From: Cognatundibacterium jejuense
GTDB lineage: Bacteria; Pseudomonadota; Gammaproteobacteria; Burkholderiales; Burkholderiaceae_D
Reading direction: 5' to 3'
Assembly: GCF_014284255.1 (NCBI RefSeq)
Contig: NZ_JACOFV010000001.1
Span: forward strand, 478,853 to 542,852
Length of the DNA: 64,000 nucleotides
How positions within the stretch are numbered: position 1 is the stretch's first letter; every line of letters starts with the position of its first letter. Positions 1 to 14,589 of this stretch are shown here, piece after piece. The translations under genes were made by a program, and so were the position numbers. The notes under the pieces are model-generated. The model was not told the origin of the DNA. It worked only from the letters and a program-made list of their open reading frames with translations, and did no database searches.

Positions 1-134
1 AGTATCAAATACGCCGCTTCATCTAGTGCGTTGGCGCTGCCGTGACCAAAAAATAGTTTCTCTTTATTAAAGCGCGACACCGCATGGCGTAGCAGATCAC
101 GAATCGTAATAAAGGTATTGGCGGGTATAGTCAT
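1..134 (-). CDS. prmB: 50S ribosomal protein L3 glutamine methyltransferase PrmB, N-terminal part
   Basis: Only the first 44 codons are in the window; the gene runs off the left edge. The translation from the ATG at 134 begins MTIPANTFITIRDLLRHAVS and continues with a KLFFGHG segment followed by ALDEAAYLI. This matches the N-terminal helical region typical of PrmB, which methylates the GGQ-like glutamine of ribosomal protein L3 using S-adenosylmethionine. The catalytic NPPY motif lies outside the window and cannot be checked. It follows dapE by 21 bases on the same strand, the usual arsC-dapE-prmB order in Burkholderiales, so it is probably cotranscribed. Assignment rests on the N-terminus and the neighbours. 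Confidence 0.8.
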   Translation of the reverse strand, partial: MTIPANTFITIRDLLRHAVSRFNKEKLFFGHGSANALDEAAYLI

Positions 135-155
135 GTTAAATTCCTGGTGCGCAAA

Positions 156-1672
<1,517 letters not shown>

Positions 1673-1685
1673 TGATTACGTTAGC

Positions 1686-2828
1686 TTACATGTTTAAAGT
1701 AAATTCAGTAAAAGAAGCTTCTTCTTTTACTTCTGGCTCTGGCTCTGGGGCGGGTGCCAGACTGGTTGATGCCTCATTATTCAACAGCCACAACAAGTTA
1801 TTGGCGGAATCTGCATTTGCCAGACCTTCTTCTTTAGTGATTAATCCAGCTTTGATGAGATTCATAAGGGCGCGTTCAAACGTTTGCGAGCCTGGAGACA
1901 GGCTCTTTTCGATTGCTTCCTTGATCTGGAAGATATCACCTTGTTCAATCAGTTCAGAAACATAGCGAGTGTTAAGCATAATTTCTACTGCCGGACACCG
2001 ACCACCATCGACTGCACGTATCAGGCGTTGTGAAACGATGGCGCGTACTGATGAGGCCAGATCCAACAATAGGGCAGTCCGGTTTTCCATCGGAAAGAAA
2101 CTGATAATCCGGTTCAGTGCCTGGTAGCTGTTGTTTGCGTGCAGGGTTGCCAGAACCAAGTGACCCGATTGTGCATAGGCGATCGCCGCCATCATCGTTT
2201 CTAAATCACGAATTTCGCCGATTAAGATACAGTCAGGTGCTTGACGCAAAGAATTTTTTAACGCGATTTTAAGACTGTCAGAATCACTACCAATCTCGCG
2301 TTGATTAACGATCGATTTTTTACTTCGGAACAAGTATTCAATCGGATCTTCTAAGGTCAAAATATGGCCAGTGCGCACTTCATTGCGATAATCGAGCATC
2401 GAAGCAATTGAGGTAGACTTACCAGAACCCGTTGCACCTACCACGAGTATCAATCCGCGCTTTTCCATAATCAGTTCGGACATTACTGGGGGCAGGTTTA
2501 AGCTGTCTAGTCGTGGGATATCTCCGGGAACAAAACGGAAAACGGCAGAGAACGTTCCACGTTGGCGGAACGCGGACAAGCGGAAACGTCCGATGCCAGG
2601 CGCACCAATACCGACATTCAACTCATTTTCTCGTTCGAGCGTTTCGAGGTGTTCAGGAGAGACAACTTCAGACAACAATGAAAGAATGTTAGCCTGATCC
2701 ATTCTTTGTTGGTTAATAGGCAATAAATTGCCATTAATTTTCAAATGAACCGGGGAGTTCATTGCGAAAAACATGTCGGAAGCATGTTTTTCTTTCATGA
2801 GCTGAAACAAGCGCTCCATTGCTGCCAT
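1686..2828 (-). CDS. pilU: Type IV pilus retraction ATPase, PilU type
   Basis: Hexameric secretion-type ATPase that powers pilus retraction, usually as an accessory to PilT. The 380-residue protein shows Walker A GATGSGKST (131-139), the Asp-box region TLEDPIEY (158-165), the Walker B/GEIRD segment (200-208) and the His box ATLHANN (227-233). The length and an acidic proline-rich tail (APEPEPEVKEE) fit PilU better than the shorter PilT. The start at 2828 has a good AAGGAAG ribosome binding site; an in-frame ATG three codons later is the alternative. Its place inside the dap cluster is known for Burkholderiales and has no obvious metabolic meaning. Confidence 0.9.
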   Translation of the reverse strand: MAAMERLFQLMKEKHASDMFFAMNSPVHLKINGNLLPINQQRMDQANILSLLSEVVSPEHLETLERENELNVGIGAPGIGRFRLSAFRQRGTFSAVFRFVPGDIPRLDSLNLPPVMSELIMEKRGLILVVGATGSGKSTSIASMLDYRNEVRTGHILTLEDPIEYLFRSKKSIVNQREIGSDSDSLKIALKNSLRQAPDCILIGEIRDLETMMAAIAYAQSGHLVLATLHANNSYQALNRIISFFPMENRTALLLDLASSVRAIVSQRLIRAVDGGRCPAVEIMLNTRYVSELIEQGDIFQIKEAIEKSLSPGSQTFERALMNLIKAGLITKEEGLANADSANNLLWLLNNEASTSLAPAPEPEPEVKEEASFTEFTLNM

Positions 2829-2890
2829 GATGCTTCCTTTGCACTCAAAAATATCTGATTGATTGAATTCTTTAATTGATTCTCGACGAT

Positions 2891-3718
2891 TTAAGCGCCG
2901 CGCAGCAATTCATTAATACTGGTTTTGGAACGAGTTTGTGCGTCAACACGTTTTACAATTACTGCACAATACAAGCTGTATTTGCCATCTGCTGACGGTA
3001 AACTACCAGACACTACAACAGAGCCAGATGGGATGCGGCCATAACTTACTTCGCCAGTTGCACGGTCAAAAATTTTGGTTGATTGGCCAATATATACGCC
3101 CATAGAAATGACAGAATTTTCTTCGACAATCACACCTTCAACGATCTCAGAACGTGCACCGATAAAGCAGTTGTCTTCGATGATTGTAGGATTAGCCTGC
3201 ATGGGCTCTAATACGCCGCCAATACCAACGCCGCCAGACAAATGGACATTCTTGCCGATTTGTGCGCAGGAGCCCACGGTTGCCCACGTGTCGACCATGG
3301 CACCTTCATCAACATAGGCACCAATGTTAACGTAAGACGGCATCAATACAACGTTCTTGGCGATAAAACTACCGCGGCGTGCGACGGCGGGTGGGACTAC
3401 GCGGAAACCACCTTTAGCAAAATCCTCAGCGGTATAATTTGCAAATTTAGTTGGTACTTTGTCAAAAAATTGCATGTGATCGCCAGATGGCATGCAGATG
3501 TTATCTTCAAGGCGGAATGATAATAAAACTGCTTTTTTTACCCATTGATTCACATGCCAGCTACCGTCAATCTTTTGAGCAACGCGCAAACTACCGCTAT
3601 CTAATTCACTCAATACATGAGCAACGGCTTCACGGATTTCTGCCGGTGCAGATTTAGGAGATAAATTGGCACGATCTTCCCACGCGTTATCGATCAGTTG
3701 CTGTAATTGTTGTGTCAT
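2891..3718 (-). CDS. dapD: Tetrahydrodipicolinate N-succinyltransferase
   Basis: Trimeric left-handed beta-helix transferase that moves succinyl from succinyl-CoA onto tetrahydrodipicolinate, the committing step of the succinylase branch of diaminopimelate synthesis. The 275-residue length is exact for the family. The hexapeptide-repeat region runs from about residue 110 to 230 and contains the signature stretch [20 protein letters not shown] with the following [12 protein letters not shown]. The gene lies between dapC and pilU on the same strand, 98 bases after dapC. No Shine-Dalgarno is obvious, but the [17 protein letters not shown] start is typical. Confidence 0.97.
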   Translation of the reverse strand: MTQQLQQLIDNAWEDRANLSPKSAPAEIREAVAHVLSELDSGSLRVAQKIDGSWHVNQWVKKAVLLSFRLEDNICMPSGDHMQFFDKVPTKFANYTAEDFAKGGFRVVPPAVARRGSFIAKNVVLMPSYVNIGAYVDEGAMVDTWATVGSCAQIGKNVHLSGGVGIGGVLEPMQANPTIIEDNCFIGARSEIVEGVIVEENSVISMGVYIGQSTKIFDRATGEVSYGRIPSGSVVVSGSLPSADGKYSLYCAVIVKRVDAQTRSKTSINELLRGA

Positions 3719-3816
3719 GTTGAGTCTTTTTAAGTAAAATAAAAACGGTGTTGTTGCAGTGTAGTTTATTTGAATAAATGGATGATACTAAAAAGTTATA
3801 TAAGCATCTATTGCAC

Positions 3817-5046
3817 TTATTGATTCTTTAAAAGGTCTTTGCAAAAAGCGACAATACGCTGAGCTGCCTCGAGGCATTCTTCCACTTCTGCGACCAAGGC
3901 CATGCGAATACGGTTTTGTCCCGGATTCATTCCATGCGCCTCTCGCGCCAGATAACTTCCCGGCAAAACCGTCACATTATATTGTTCATATAAACGCCTG
4001 GCGAATTCAGTGTCACTGATGCCATGAAGGTGGTCGACTTTTGCCCACAAATAAAAAGCCGCATCTGGAAGGTCAACGTCTAAAACTTCTTTTAGTATAG
4101 GTGTGATTTGCGCAAACTTCTTAATGTACTTAGTCCGATTTTCTTGTACGTGAAGCTCGTCGTTCCAAGCGAGCGCTGAGGCCGCCTGTATCATGGGGCT
4201 CATTGCGCTACCATGGTAGGTTCGATATAACAAAAAGTTTTTGACGATTTCAGCGTCCCCAGCCACAAAGCCAGAACGCATGCCTGGCACATTGGAACGC
4301 TTTGACAAGCTTGATAGAGAAATAAGTCTGCGATAGTCTGCTCGGCCCAATAGCTGTGCCGCTTGCAAGCCACCTAAAGGCGCGTCTTCTTTAAAATAAA
4401 TCTCAGAGTAGCATTCGTCGGCGGCAATGACAAAGCCATAGCGATCCGATAGGTCGAATAATTCTTTCCAATCATCCAAATTTAATACGGCTCCAGTAGG
4501 ATTCCCTGGTGAGCATACAAATAGGAGTTGAACGCGTTTCCAAATTTCTTCAGGAATACTGCCGTAATCAGGCGCAAAGTTGCGCGAAGGATTAGCGTTA
4601 GCGAAATACGGCTCAGCACCCGAAAGATAGGCCGCACCTTCGTAAATCTGGTAGAACGGATTGGGACAGATGATTAATGGGGCGCCATTTGCGCATTGTT
4701 CAGTATTAATAATCGTCTGAGCTAGAGAGAATAAGGCTTCCCGTGAACCGTTGACCGGTAAAATTTGCGTCGCCGGATTAAGTGCTGGAATGCTATAGCG
4801 TCTTGTTATCCATTGAGAAATAGAGGAGCGTAAGGCTTCCGATCCTGCCGTAAGAGGGTAGTTCGCCAGCCCATCCATATTATCAACGAGTGCTTGCTTA
4901 ATAAATTCCGGAGTTGGATGCTTGGGCTCACCAATCCCCAGACTGATTGCTTTGAATGATGCATTGGGCTTGGTATCCGCAAACAAGCGTTTCAGTTTCT
5001 CAAATGGATAAGGTTGCAACTTTGCGAGATGAGGATGGAAAGTCAT
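3817..5046 (-). CDS. dapC: Succinyldiaminopimelate transaminase
   Basis: Fold-type I PLP aminotransferase of 409 residues that converts N-succinyl-2-amino-6-ketopimelate to N-succinyl-diaminopimelate with glutamate. The PLP lysine is K249 in SLSSLSKRSNVPGMRSGF. Other family residues are the CSPGNPTGA loop (178-186) and D210/Y213 in AADECYSE. It is the first gene of the minus-strand dap cluster. The next upstream gene is divergent, so the operon promoter should lie in the roughly 530-base gap above 5046; no strong consensus was identified there. Confidence 0.93.
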   Translation of the reverse strand: MTFHPHLAKLQPYPFEKLKRLFADTKPNASFKAISLGIGEPKHPTPEFIKQALVDNMDGLANYPLTAGSEALRSSISQWITRRYSIPALNPATQILPVNGSREALFSLAQTIINTEQCANGAPLIICPNPFYQIYEGAAYLSGAEPYFANANPSRNFAPDYGSIPEEIWKRVQLLFVCSPGNPTGAVLNLDDWKELFDLSDRYGFVIAADECYSEIYFKEDAPLGGLQAAQLLGRADYRRLISLSSLSKRSNVPGMRSGFVAGDAEIVKNFLLYRTYHGSAMSPMIQAASALAWNDELHVQENRTKYIKKFAQITPILKEVLDVDLPDAAFYLWAKVDHLHGISDTEFARRLYEQYNVTVLPGSYLAREAHGMNPGQNRIRMALVAEVEECLEAAQRIVAFCKDLLKNQ

Positions 5047-5576
5047 TTTGGGTTTCTATCTATTTTTATTTATTTTGTGCAAGCTCGTTGCCAAATAAGT
5101 TGTTCCTTAAGTGATTCACGCATTATATCCTCACGGACATTCCTGCGAGAAATCCTTTGGCTTTAAATGTGGGAAGATCTTTGGCGAAACCAATGATACA
5201 GCGCTGTTTGTTTTTCTTCGTGAGCGTTGATGATTTCTAATGAGTCTTTATAAATCTTATTAAGTAAGCATGGAATGCGCGGCGTAGTGGTCATATAAAA
5301 AGTACATGTGGATACAAATAGGTCTAAAAAAATTACAACTACCCACTTGTTCTCAGTTTTTGATCGATTACTATACCGTGTTATTTAGTTATTACATGCG
5401 TGCTTGAGTTAAAATTGCCCGCGTAAAAAAAGATGTGTGAACTTTTACCCTCTTTTAAAGGCGGTAATGTGATTTCTATTCAAAATAATCACATACTTTG
5501 AAAAGTATGGGTGTTTTAGTGGTTAAGAAAATGGTTAAGAAAATGGTTAAGAAAACGGTTGAGAAAAGAGGATGAA
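5047..5576. other. Divergent intergenic region between dapC and the lipoprotein gene
   Basis: About 530 AT-rich bases with no credible gene. Visible structure is confined to the right part: a hairpin with GTGATT/AATCAC arms (5469-5492), immediately followed by CATACTT/AAGTATG arms with a four-base loop (5492-5509), then four tandem 12-base repeats (5521-5568). These probably lie in the 5' leader of the lipoprotein gene. Promoters for dapC and the lipoprotein gene must be here, but no clear -35/-10 pair stands out. Confidence 0.6.
5521..5568 (+). repeat. Four tandem copies of a 12-bp repeat at the lipoprotein ribosome binding site
   Basis: The unit GGTTAAGAAAAT occurs at 5521-5532 and 5533-5544, then with one change (final C) at 5545-5556, then as GGTTGAGAAAAG at 5557-5568. 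The last copy supplies part of the AGAGGA ribosome binding site for the ATG at 5577. Slippage would change the leader in 12-base steps. Confidence 0.9.
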
Positions 5577-6161
5577 ATGATAAAAGTAAAAACCTTAATG
5601 TTAAGCTCGTTAGTTGGGCTTGTTATAGCAGGTTGCGGTGGCTCATCTAATGCGCCAATAGGTGGCACCCTGACAGGGTTGGCAGGCGGGAGTACATTAA
5701 CGCTATTGAATAATAATGCAAATCCGTTAACTCTTGGCGCGAATGGTTTTTTTACGTTTTCTTTGTATCTTCCATCTGGATCTGGCTACAATGTCACTGT
5801 TAATTCCCAGCCAATAGGTCAGACGTGTTCAGTAACAAATGGTACTGGAACAGTAAGCTCAAATGGTGCGGCCGTTACTAATGTTGCTGTGAATTGTGTT
5901 GCTAATTTACCGAACAATAATATTGTTTTTGGAAATTTGACTGGATTGCCGGCTGGTAAGCAGGTTGTTTTAACGAATGCTCAGGATACGTTGACACTAA
6001 CAGTCAACGGAGCATTTGCGTTCCCGACCGCTGTACCAATTGGCGGCTCCTATCTGGTGTCTTTAAAAAGCCAGTCTCCGGGGTTGAACTGTACAACGGC
6101 TAATGTTTCCGGCACGATTCCAGCCACAGGATTTATCACTCAGGTTGTGGTTTCTTGCTAA
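5577..6161 (+). CDS. Putative lipoprotein with two tandem beta-rich repeats
   Basis: Function unknown. The ATG at 5577 is preferred over an upstream TTG (5559) because AGAGGA sits six bases before it and the protein then starts with a compact lipoprotein signal, MIKVKTLMLSSLVGLVIAGC, with the lipobox cysteine at residue 20. The mature part consists of two similar segments of roughly 75-80 residues. Each opens with a GxLTGLxxG motif, has a LTLxxNGxFxF core and holds a cysteine pair, the first segment ending NVAVNC and the second QVVVSC. This Gly/Asn/Thr-rich repeat type is common in exported proteins of Burkholderiales. It is presumably anchored in the outer membrane. Short tandem repeats flank both ends of the gene. 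Confidence 0.85.
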   Translation: MIKVKTLMLSSLVGLVIAGCGGSSNAPIGGTLTGLAGGSTLTLLNNNANPLTLGANGFFTFSLYLPSGSGYNVTVNSQPIGQTCSVTNGTGTVSSNGAAVTNVAVNCVANLPNNNIVFGNLTGLPAGKQVVLTNAQDTLTLTVNGAFAFPTAVPIGGSYLVSLKSQSPGLNCTTANVSGTIPATGFITQVVVSC

Positions 6162-6182
6162 GTAAATAAGTAAATAAGTAAA
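6159..6182 (+). repeat. Three tandem copies of an 8-bp repeat overlapping a stop codon
   Basis: TAAGTAAA is repeated three times without interruption, beginning with the lipoprotein gene's own TAA stop. The repeat offers further stop codons and lies just before the terminator hairpin. Confidence 0.9.
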
Positions 6183-6193
6183 TGGTTAAATTG

Positions 6194-6230
6194 ACTCACA
6201 TTGTCATATATGTCGATGTGAGTTTTTTTT
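6194..6230 (+). terminator. Rho-independent terminator of the lipoprotein gene
   Basis: Eight-base arms ACTCACAT (6194-6201) and ATGTGAGT (6216-6223) are followed by a run of eight Ts. Confidence 0.88.
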
Positions 6231-6462
6231 CTTGCGCTGGTTGTTGCACGTTTATTGTTTTTCTTAAGTAATACATTTCACTCGCATATCAACTGCAAGT
6301 AGTAATTTTATTTTTTGTTATGGGAAGTTGCTCCGTAAATATCATAATTTGCCGATCAAATGGTATGATGCCAAAATACTAGCCAAGCCTCTATATGTCA
6401 TTTTTTGTTTGTCCGAAAAATGAAGGTAGATATGACTGCAAAAGATAATTAAATTTCATTAA

Positions 6463-9400
6463 GTGCGATTAACTTCTATTAAATTGTCGGGATTCAAGTC
6501 TTTCGTGGATCCCACTCACTTCCAGGTTCCTGGCCAGTTGGTCGGCGTTGTCGGTCCTAATGGTTGCGGAAAATCCAACATCATCGACGCGGTGCGTTGG
6601 GTGCTGGGCGAATCAAAAGCGTCCGAGTTGCGTGGCGAATCCATGCAGGACGTTATTTTTAATGGTTCGACGCATAGAAAACCAGCTGGACGCTCTTCCG
6701 TTGAGCTCATCTTTGATAATAGTTTGGGTAAAGCTGCTGGTCAGTGGAGCCAGTACGGTGAAATTGCCGTCAAACGCACCTTAACACGCGATGGCACTTC
6801 GACCTATTACATCAATGGTCAGGCCGTACGTCGTCGTGATATTCAAGATATTTTTCTTGGAACAGGTTTGGGGCCCCGTGCCTACGCGATCATCGGCCAG
6901 GGTATGATTTCTCGCATTATCGAAGCGAGGCCTGAAGAGTTGCGCGTGTTTCTCGAAGAGGCGGCCGGTGTCTCACGTTATAAAGAGCGCCGCCGCGAAA
7001 CTGAAAATCGCATTCACGATACGCATGAAAATTTGGTCCGTGTTGACGATATCTTGCGCGAGTTAAACGCCAATCTCGAAAAGTTGGAAGCGCAGGCTGT
7101 CGTTGCGAATAAATTTCATGAATTGCAGTCTGATCAGGAAGAAAAGCAAAAGTTATTGTGGTTGCTGCGTAAAAAAGAGGCGGCCAACGAGCAGCAAAAG
7201 TATTTTTCTGAAATTGAGAAGACCCAGCTGGATTTAGAAGAGCATACCGCCAAATTGCGGCATGTAGAATTAGAGCTCGAGCAAATGCGTCAGGCGCATT
7301 ATGCCGTCGGTGATCGCATGCATCAGGCACAGGGGCACTTATATCAGACCAATGCAGAGATTGGCAGTCTTGAAGCACAGATTAAATTTGTCGTTGAATC
7401 GCGTAGCCGTTTGCAATCACAATTGCACTCATTGACCGCGCAACGAGATCAATGGCAAACACAAAGCCATCATCTGCAAGATGAATTGGCTGAAGCCGAG
7501 ATTCATGTCGAAGAACTGGCCATGCGTGCCGAACAAGCAGCAGAGGTGGCACATTCTCAGGGCGATACGTTACCTGCGATGGAGCAGGTATGGCGCGAGT
7601 CGCAACTGAAGACGACAGAATCACGCGCCAAAATTATGCAGATGCAACAACAGATAGAACTTGAATCTGCACATCAACGCAACGCTTCAAATATTCTTAA
7701 CTCTCTGGCGTCGCGCAAAGAGCGCTTACAGCAAGAAAAGCAAGGTCTGGCCATGCCAGATTCCAGCCATTTGGAGAATTTATCTTTCCAGCTGGAAGAG
7801 AAAAAGCAAATGCTCGAAGAGTTGTCTATGCAACTCGAAGAGGCGCAACAGCAGTTGCCAGTGTTAGAAGAAGGTCGCAAATTTGCTCAAACGCAGGTGA
7901 ATCAGGATGCGGCTGAATTGGCGCAACTGGAAGCCCGTTTGCTAGCGCTCAAACAATTGCAAGAAAAAGTACAGACGCAAGGTAAAGTGCAACCATGGTT
8001 GGAAAAACACGAGCTCGGCGGCTTACCAAAACTTTGGCAAAAACTGCACATTGAAGCCGGTTGGGAAACTGCACTCGAGTCTGTTCTGCGTGAGCGTACA
8101 GCCTCTTTGGAAATGTCCAATCTTGATTGGGCGAAAGCCTTTTTTAGCGATGCTCCCCCTGCAAAGCTCGCAGTGTATAGTCCGCAGATTTCTGGCGAAC
8201 AAATTCTCCCTACACCTGGCTTAAAGCCATTTTTAAGTCTGCTTCAATTAAACGATGCTGGCGTGCGTGGCCTGATGCAAGATTGGTTGCACCAAGTTTA
8301 TGTTGCCGAAGATGTGACTGCTGCCTTTGTAGATAGAGTCAAATTACCCGCTGGCGCATCATTTGTGACCAAACAAGGGCATGTGATTTCACGCTCGAGT
8401 GTACGCTTCTACGCCTCAGACTCTGAGCAAGACGGTGTGCTGGGTCGCCAGCAAGAAATAGAAAATATCGGCAAGCAATGCCGTGCTAAGCAATTGCTTG
8501 CTGATGAGGCAAAATCCGGTGCGATTCGAGCTGAGGCTGCTTATACTCAGGCAGCCCATCAATTGCAAGATCTGCGTCAGCGAGTCAGTTCTTTGACGCA
8601 GAATACCCACAGTCTTCAAATCGAATACATGAAACTGGCTGAAGTACAAGAACGCTTTAATCAGCGTAGTACGCAAATCAGTACCGATTTGATGGAAATT
8701 GCTACGCAAGAAGCGGAACAACAGCAAATCCGTGCAGAGTCTGAACAAAAGTTTGAAATGCTCGACTTGGAACTGGCCGAACTTCAAGAATCACATGAGG
8801 ACGGACAGACCGCGTACCTAGAAAAAGAACAGCAACTCAATAACGCACGTCAGCGTTTGCGCGAGCTTGAATTAGCGGCACAAGAGGCATCTTTTGCGGA
8901 GAAATCTCATCGCAGTAAGATGGAAGAAATGCGCAGAAATATTGCGACCGCGCTGGAGCAATCTGCTCAACTATTTGCCAGTATGCAACAAGGACAGTTA
9001 GAGCTGGAATCCATGAATGATCAAGCTGCGCAAGCTGGTCTTCAAGAATTGTTGGATAGACGCAGTGAGCAAGAGCGCGCGCTGGCTGATGCGAGACATG
9101 AATTGGATCAATTGACGCAAAAACTGCGTCAACACGAAGACAGTAAAACGCAAACCGAACGTGGCCTCCAGCCACAACGCGATCGTATTGTCGAGTTACA
9201 ACTCAAAGAACAGGCTGCTCGTCTGGCGCAAGAGCAATATGCGGAGCAGTTGCGGAATTTTGAGGTTGATGAAGATAAATTATCCGAAAAACTCCATGCA
9301 GATTTGAAGCCGTCCTATTTGCAAGGTGAGGTGACGCGCCTGACGAATGCCATTGCCGCATTAGGTGCAGTTAATATGGCTGCACTGGATGAGTTAGCGC

Positions 9401-9987
9401 AAGCAAAAGAGCGTAAAACGTTCCTTGATTCACAGCATGCTGATTTGACGGAAGCCATCACAACCTTGCAAGATGCGATTCATAAGATCGATATCGAGAC
9501 ACGCGAATTGTTGCAGGATACCTTCGACAAGGTTAATCATCATTTCGCTGAATTGTTCCCGATCTTGTTTGGCGGTGGTCAGGCAAAATTAATTATGACT
9601 GGCGATGAAATTCTGGATTCAGGTGTGCAAGTGATGGCGCAGCCGCCTGGCAAAAAGAATGCCACGATTCATTTGTTGTCAGGTGGCGAAAAAGCGCTGA
9701 CTGCAACGGCACTCGTATTCTCAATGTTTCAGCTCAATCCTGCACCGTTCTGTTTGCTTGATGAGGTTGATGCTCCTTTGGATGATTCGAATACCGAACG
9801 CTTCTGTAAGATGGTGAAACGGATGTCCTCCAATACCCAATTTTTATTTATCTCCCACAACAAAATTGCAATGGAAATGGCGCAACAATTGATTGGCGTT
9901 ACCATGCAAGAGCAGGGGGTTTCCCGAATTGTGGCGGTAGACATGGAGTCTGCTGTCAATTTTGCTACTGAGGTTCAAGCGGCATGA
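6463..9987 (+). CDS. smc: Chromosome segregation ATPase SMC
   Basis: Structural maintenance of chromosomes protein, 1174 residues, which forms the ring-shaped bacterial condensin with ScpA and ScpB. The N-terminal head has Walker A GPNGCGKSN (31-39). It is followed by a long Glu/Gln-rich coiled coil, a hinge at roughly residues 510-640, a returning coiled coil, the LLSGGEKALTA signature and a CLLDEVDAPLDD Walker B/D-loop near the C-terminus. Translation starts at GTG 6463 (MRLTSIKLSGFKSFVDPT, the canonical N-terminus), but no Shine-Dalgarno precedes it. A six-codon mini-ORF with its own GAAGGT site (6432-6452) ends ten bases before the GTG. The last four bases (ATGA) overlap zipA. Confidence 0.98.
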   Translation: MRLTSIKLSGFKSFVDPTHFQVPGQLVGVVGPNGCGKSNIIDAVRWVLGESKASELRGESMQDVIFNGSTHRKPAGRSSVELIFDNSLGKAAGQWSQYGEIAVKRTLTRDGTSTYYINGQAVRRRDIQDIFLGTGLGPRAYAIIGQGMISRIIEARPEELRVFLEEAAGVSRYKERRRETENRIHDTHENLVRVDDILRELNANLEKLEAQAVVANKFHELQSDQEEKQKLLWLLRKKEAANEQQKYFSEIEKTQLDLEEHTAKLRHVELELEQMRQAHYAVGDRMHQAQGHLYQTNAEIGSLEAQIKFVVESRSRLQSQLHSLTAQRDQWQTQSHHLQDELAEAEIHVEELAMRAEQAAEVAHSQGDTLPAMEQVWRESQLKTTESRAKIMQMQQQIELESAHQRNASNILNSLASRKERLQQEKQGLAMPDSSHLENLSFQLEEKKQMLEELSMQLEEAQQQLPVLEEGRKFAQTQVNQDAAELAQLEARLLALKQLQEKVQTQGKVQPWLEKHELGGLPKLWQKLHIEAGWETALESVLRERTASLEMSNLDWAKAFFSDAPPAKLAVYSPQISGEQILPTPGLKPFLSLLQLNDAGVRGLMQDWLHQVYVAEDVTAAFVDRVKLPAGASFVTKQGHVISRSSVRFYASDSEQDGVLGRQQEIENIGKQCRAKQLLADEAKSGAIRAEAAYTQAAHQLQDLRQRVSSLTQNTHSLQIEYMKLAEVQERFNQRSTQISTDLMEIATQEAEQQQIRAESEQKFEMLDLELAELQESHEDGQTAYLEKEQQLNNARQRLRELELAAQEASFAEKSHRSKMEEMRRNIATALEQSAQLFASMQQGQLELESMNDQAAQAGLQELLDRRSEQERALADARHELDQLTQKLRQHEDSKTQTERGLQPQRDRIVELQLKEQAARLAQEQYAEQLRNFEVDEDKLSEKLHADLKPSYLQGEVTRLTNAIAALGAVNMAALDELAQAKERKTFLDSQHADLTEAITTLQDAIHKIDIETRELLQDTFDKVNHHFAELFPILFGGGQAKLIMTGDEILDSGVQVMAQPPGKKNATIHLLSGGEKALTATALVFSMFQLNPAPFCLLDEVDAPLDDSNTERFCKMVKRMSSNTQFLFISHNKIAMEMAQQLIGVTMQEQGVSRIVAVDMESAVNFATEVQAA

Positions 9988-11138
9988 CCGATTTTCAAAT
10001 AAGTTTATTAATTGCTGGCGGCACATTGGTCGTTGGAGTCGTAATTTTTAACAAATGGCAAGAATATAAGGCAAAAAAGACAGTTGAAAACGCCTTTGCG
10101 GATGGACACGATGATGTATTGCTCAATCCTGACGCTCCCGTCGATGCGACGCAGAGACAAGAGCCAGTGTTCGCAGACAAAGAGCTGGATATCGAACCAG
10201 TCGTAAAAAAATCGCGTCCATCCGCTCCTGTTCAGGAGGAACTGCTTGGCGCGTCAAAAGATACAGGTTCGGAAGAAGTGCCTATGCCGCACGACGAGCC
10301 AGTTGCAGAGCCATTAACTAGTTCTTTGCTACCAGTGCTGGCGCGAGAATTGCCAGTCGATGAATTAATTGACTGTGTTATTCCTTTAGAATTCGATACG
10401 CCAATTCGCGGTGAAAAGATTTTGAGTGAAATCGCTGATCTCAAATATGTGGGTAAGAAACCCGTCCATTTTATCGGGCAAAGAGATGATGGCGAACGTG
10501 ACGTGATCGCGACAGGTGGCGCTTACACTGCTATATTTGCTGGCATTCAGATGGTGAGTCGTAGTGGTCCGTTGAGTGAGCTTGAATATTCCGAGTTCAT
10601 CATGAAACTGCGTGTCATCGCTGATAACTTAAATGCACATCCAGATATTCCTGACATGAATAAAGTGATTTTACATGCTCGTGAATTACATCAATTTGTC
10701 GCTGAACACGATGCACAATTAAGTGTCAACGTCGCAGCAAACGGTGCACCGTGGGCATTGAATACATTATTGGCTGCGTTAGAGAAAATGGGGTTTGATC
10801 AACGACCTGACGGACGCTTGATGATGCCTGATGGGGATGGCGGCAGCTTATTTACCCTTTCTACCAATGTTGGTGTGAGCGAGGTTATGACCTCACGTTT
10901 GACATTGTTATTGGATGTGCCATGCGTTGCTCCATCACGCGATAGTTTTGGTGCTATGGCAGCATGTGCACGTTCGCTCGCTACGCGACTAGGTGGCACT
11001 GTCGTGGACGACGGCAATCAGCCAATTTCCATGGCTGCGCTGGATGAAATAGCTGGTCAAGTCAATGAGTTCTACGGTGCTATGGCTGAGGCGCAGATTC
11101 CGGCAGGGTCCTTGCGTGCCCAGCGTTTGTTTAGCTAA
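9984..11138 (+). CDS. zipA: Cell division protein ZipA (FtsZ-binding)
   Basis: Membrane-anchored division protein that tethers FtsZ to the inner membrane. It is 384 residues long with one N-terminal membrane helix (about residues 5-22), a charged Pro/Glu-rich linker to about residue 125, and a C-terminal ZipA domain starting near DELIDCVIPLEFDTPI that covers the rest. The smc-zipA-ligA order with ATGA overlap is characteristic of betaproteobacteria, and sequence conservation in the linker is normally low. The start is coupled to the smc stop. Confidence 0.9.
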   Translation: MTDFQISLLIAGGTLVVGVVIFNKWQEYKAKKTVENAFADGHDDVLLNPDAPVDATQRQEPVFADKELDIEPVVKKSRPSAPVQEELLGASKDTGSEEVPMPHDEPVAEPLTSSLLPVLARELPVDELIDCVIPLEFDTPIRGEKILSEIADLKYVGKKPVHFIGQRDDGERDVIATGGAYTAIFAGIQMVSRSGPLSELEYSEFIMKLRVIADNLNAHPDIPDMNKVILHARELHQFVAEHDAQLSVNVAANGAPWALNTLLAALEKMGFDQRPDGRLMMPDGDGGSLFTLSTNVGVSEVMTSRLTLLLDVPCVAPSRDSFGAMAACARSLATRLGGTVVDDGNQPISMAALDEIAGQVNEFYGAMAEAQIPAGSLRAQRLFS

Positions 11139-11146
11139 ACAGGTAA

Positions 11147-14424
<3,278 letters not shown>

Positions 14425-14496
14425 GCATTTAATCTTGAGCTAAAGGCGTTCGTCTGGCACGAATTTTTGTAACGTTCGCTGTGCTGAATTAAAAAT

Positions 14497-14532
14497 ATGC
14501 GGTCAAGATGTTGAATCTGATCGCATTTTTTT
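14497..14532 (+). terminator. Rho-independent terminator after galU
   Basis: Nine-pair stem ATGCGGTCA (14497-14505) with TGATCGCAT (14518-14526), including one G-T pair, followed by a T run. Confidence 0.8.
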
Positions 14533-14589
14533 ATTTGTGTTTATACTCTAATGCATCAACCGCATCGACTAATTTTTTAAGGTGTTTAA

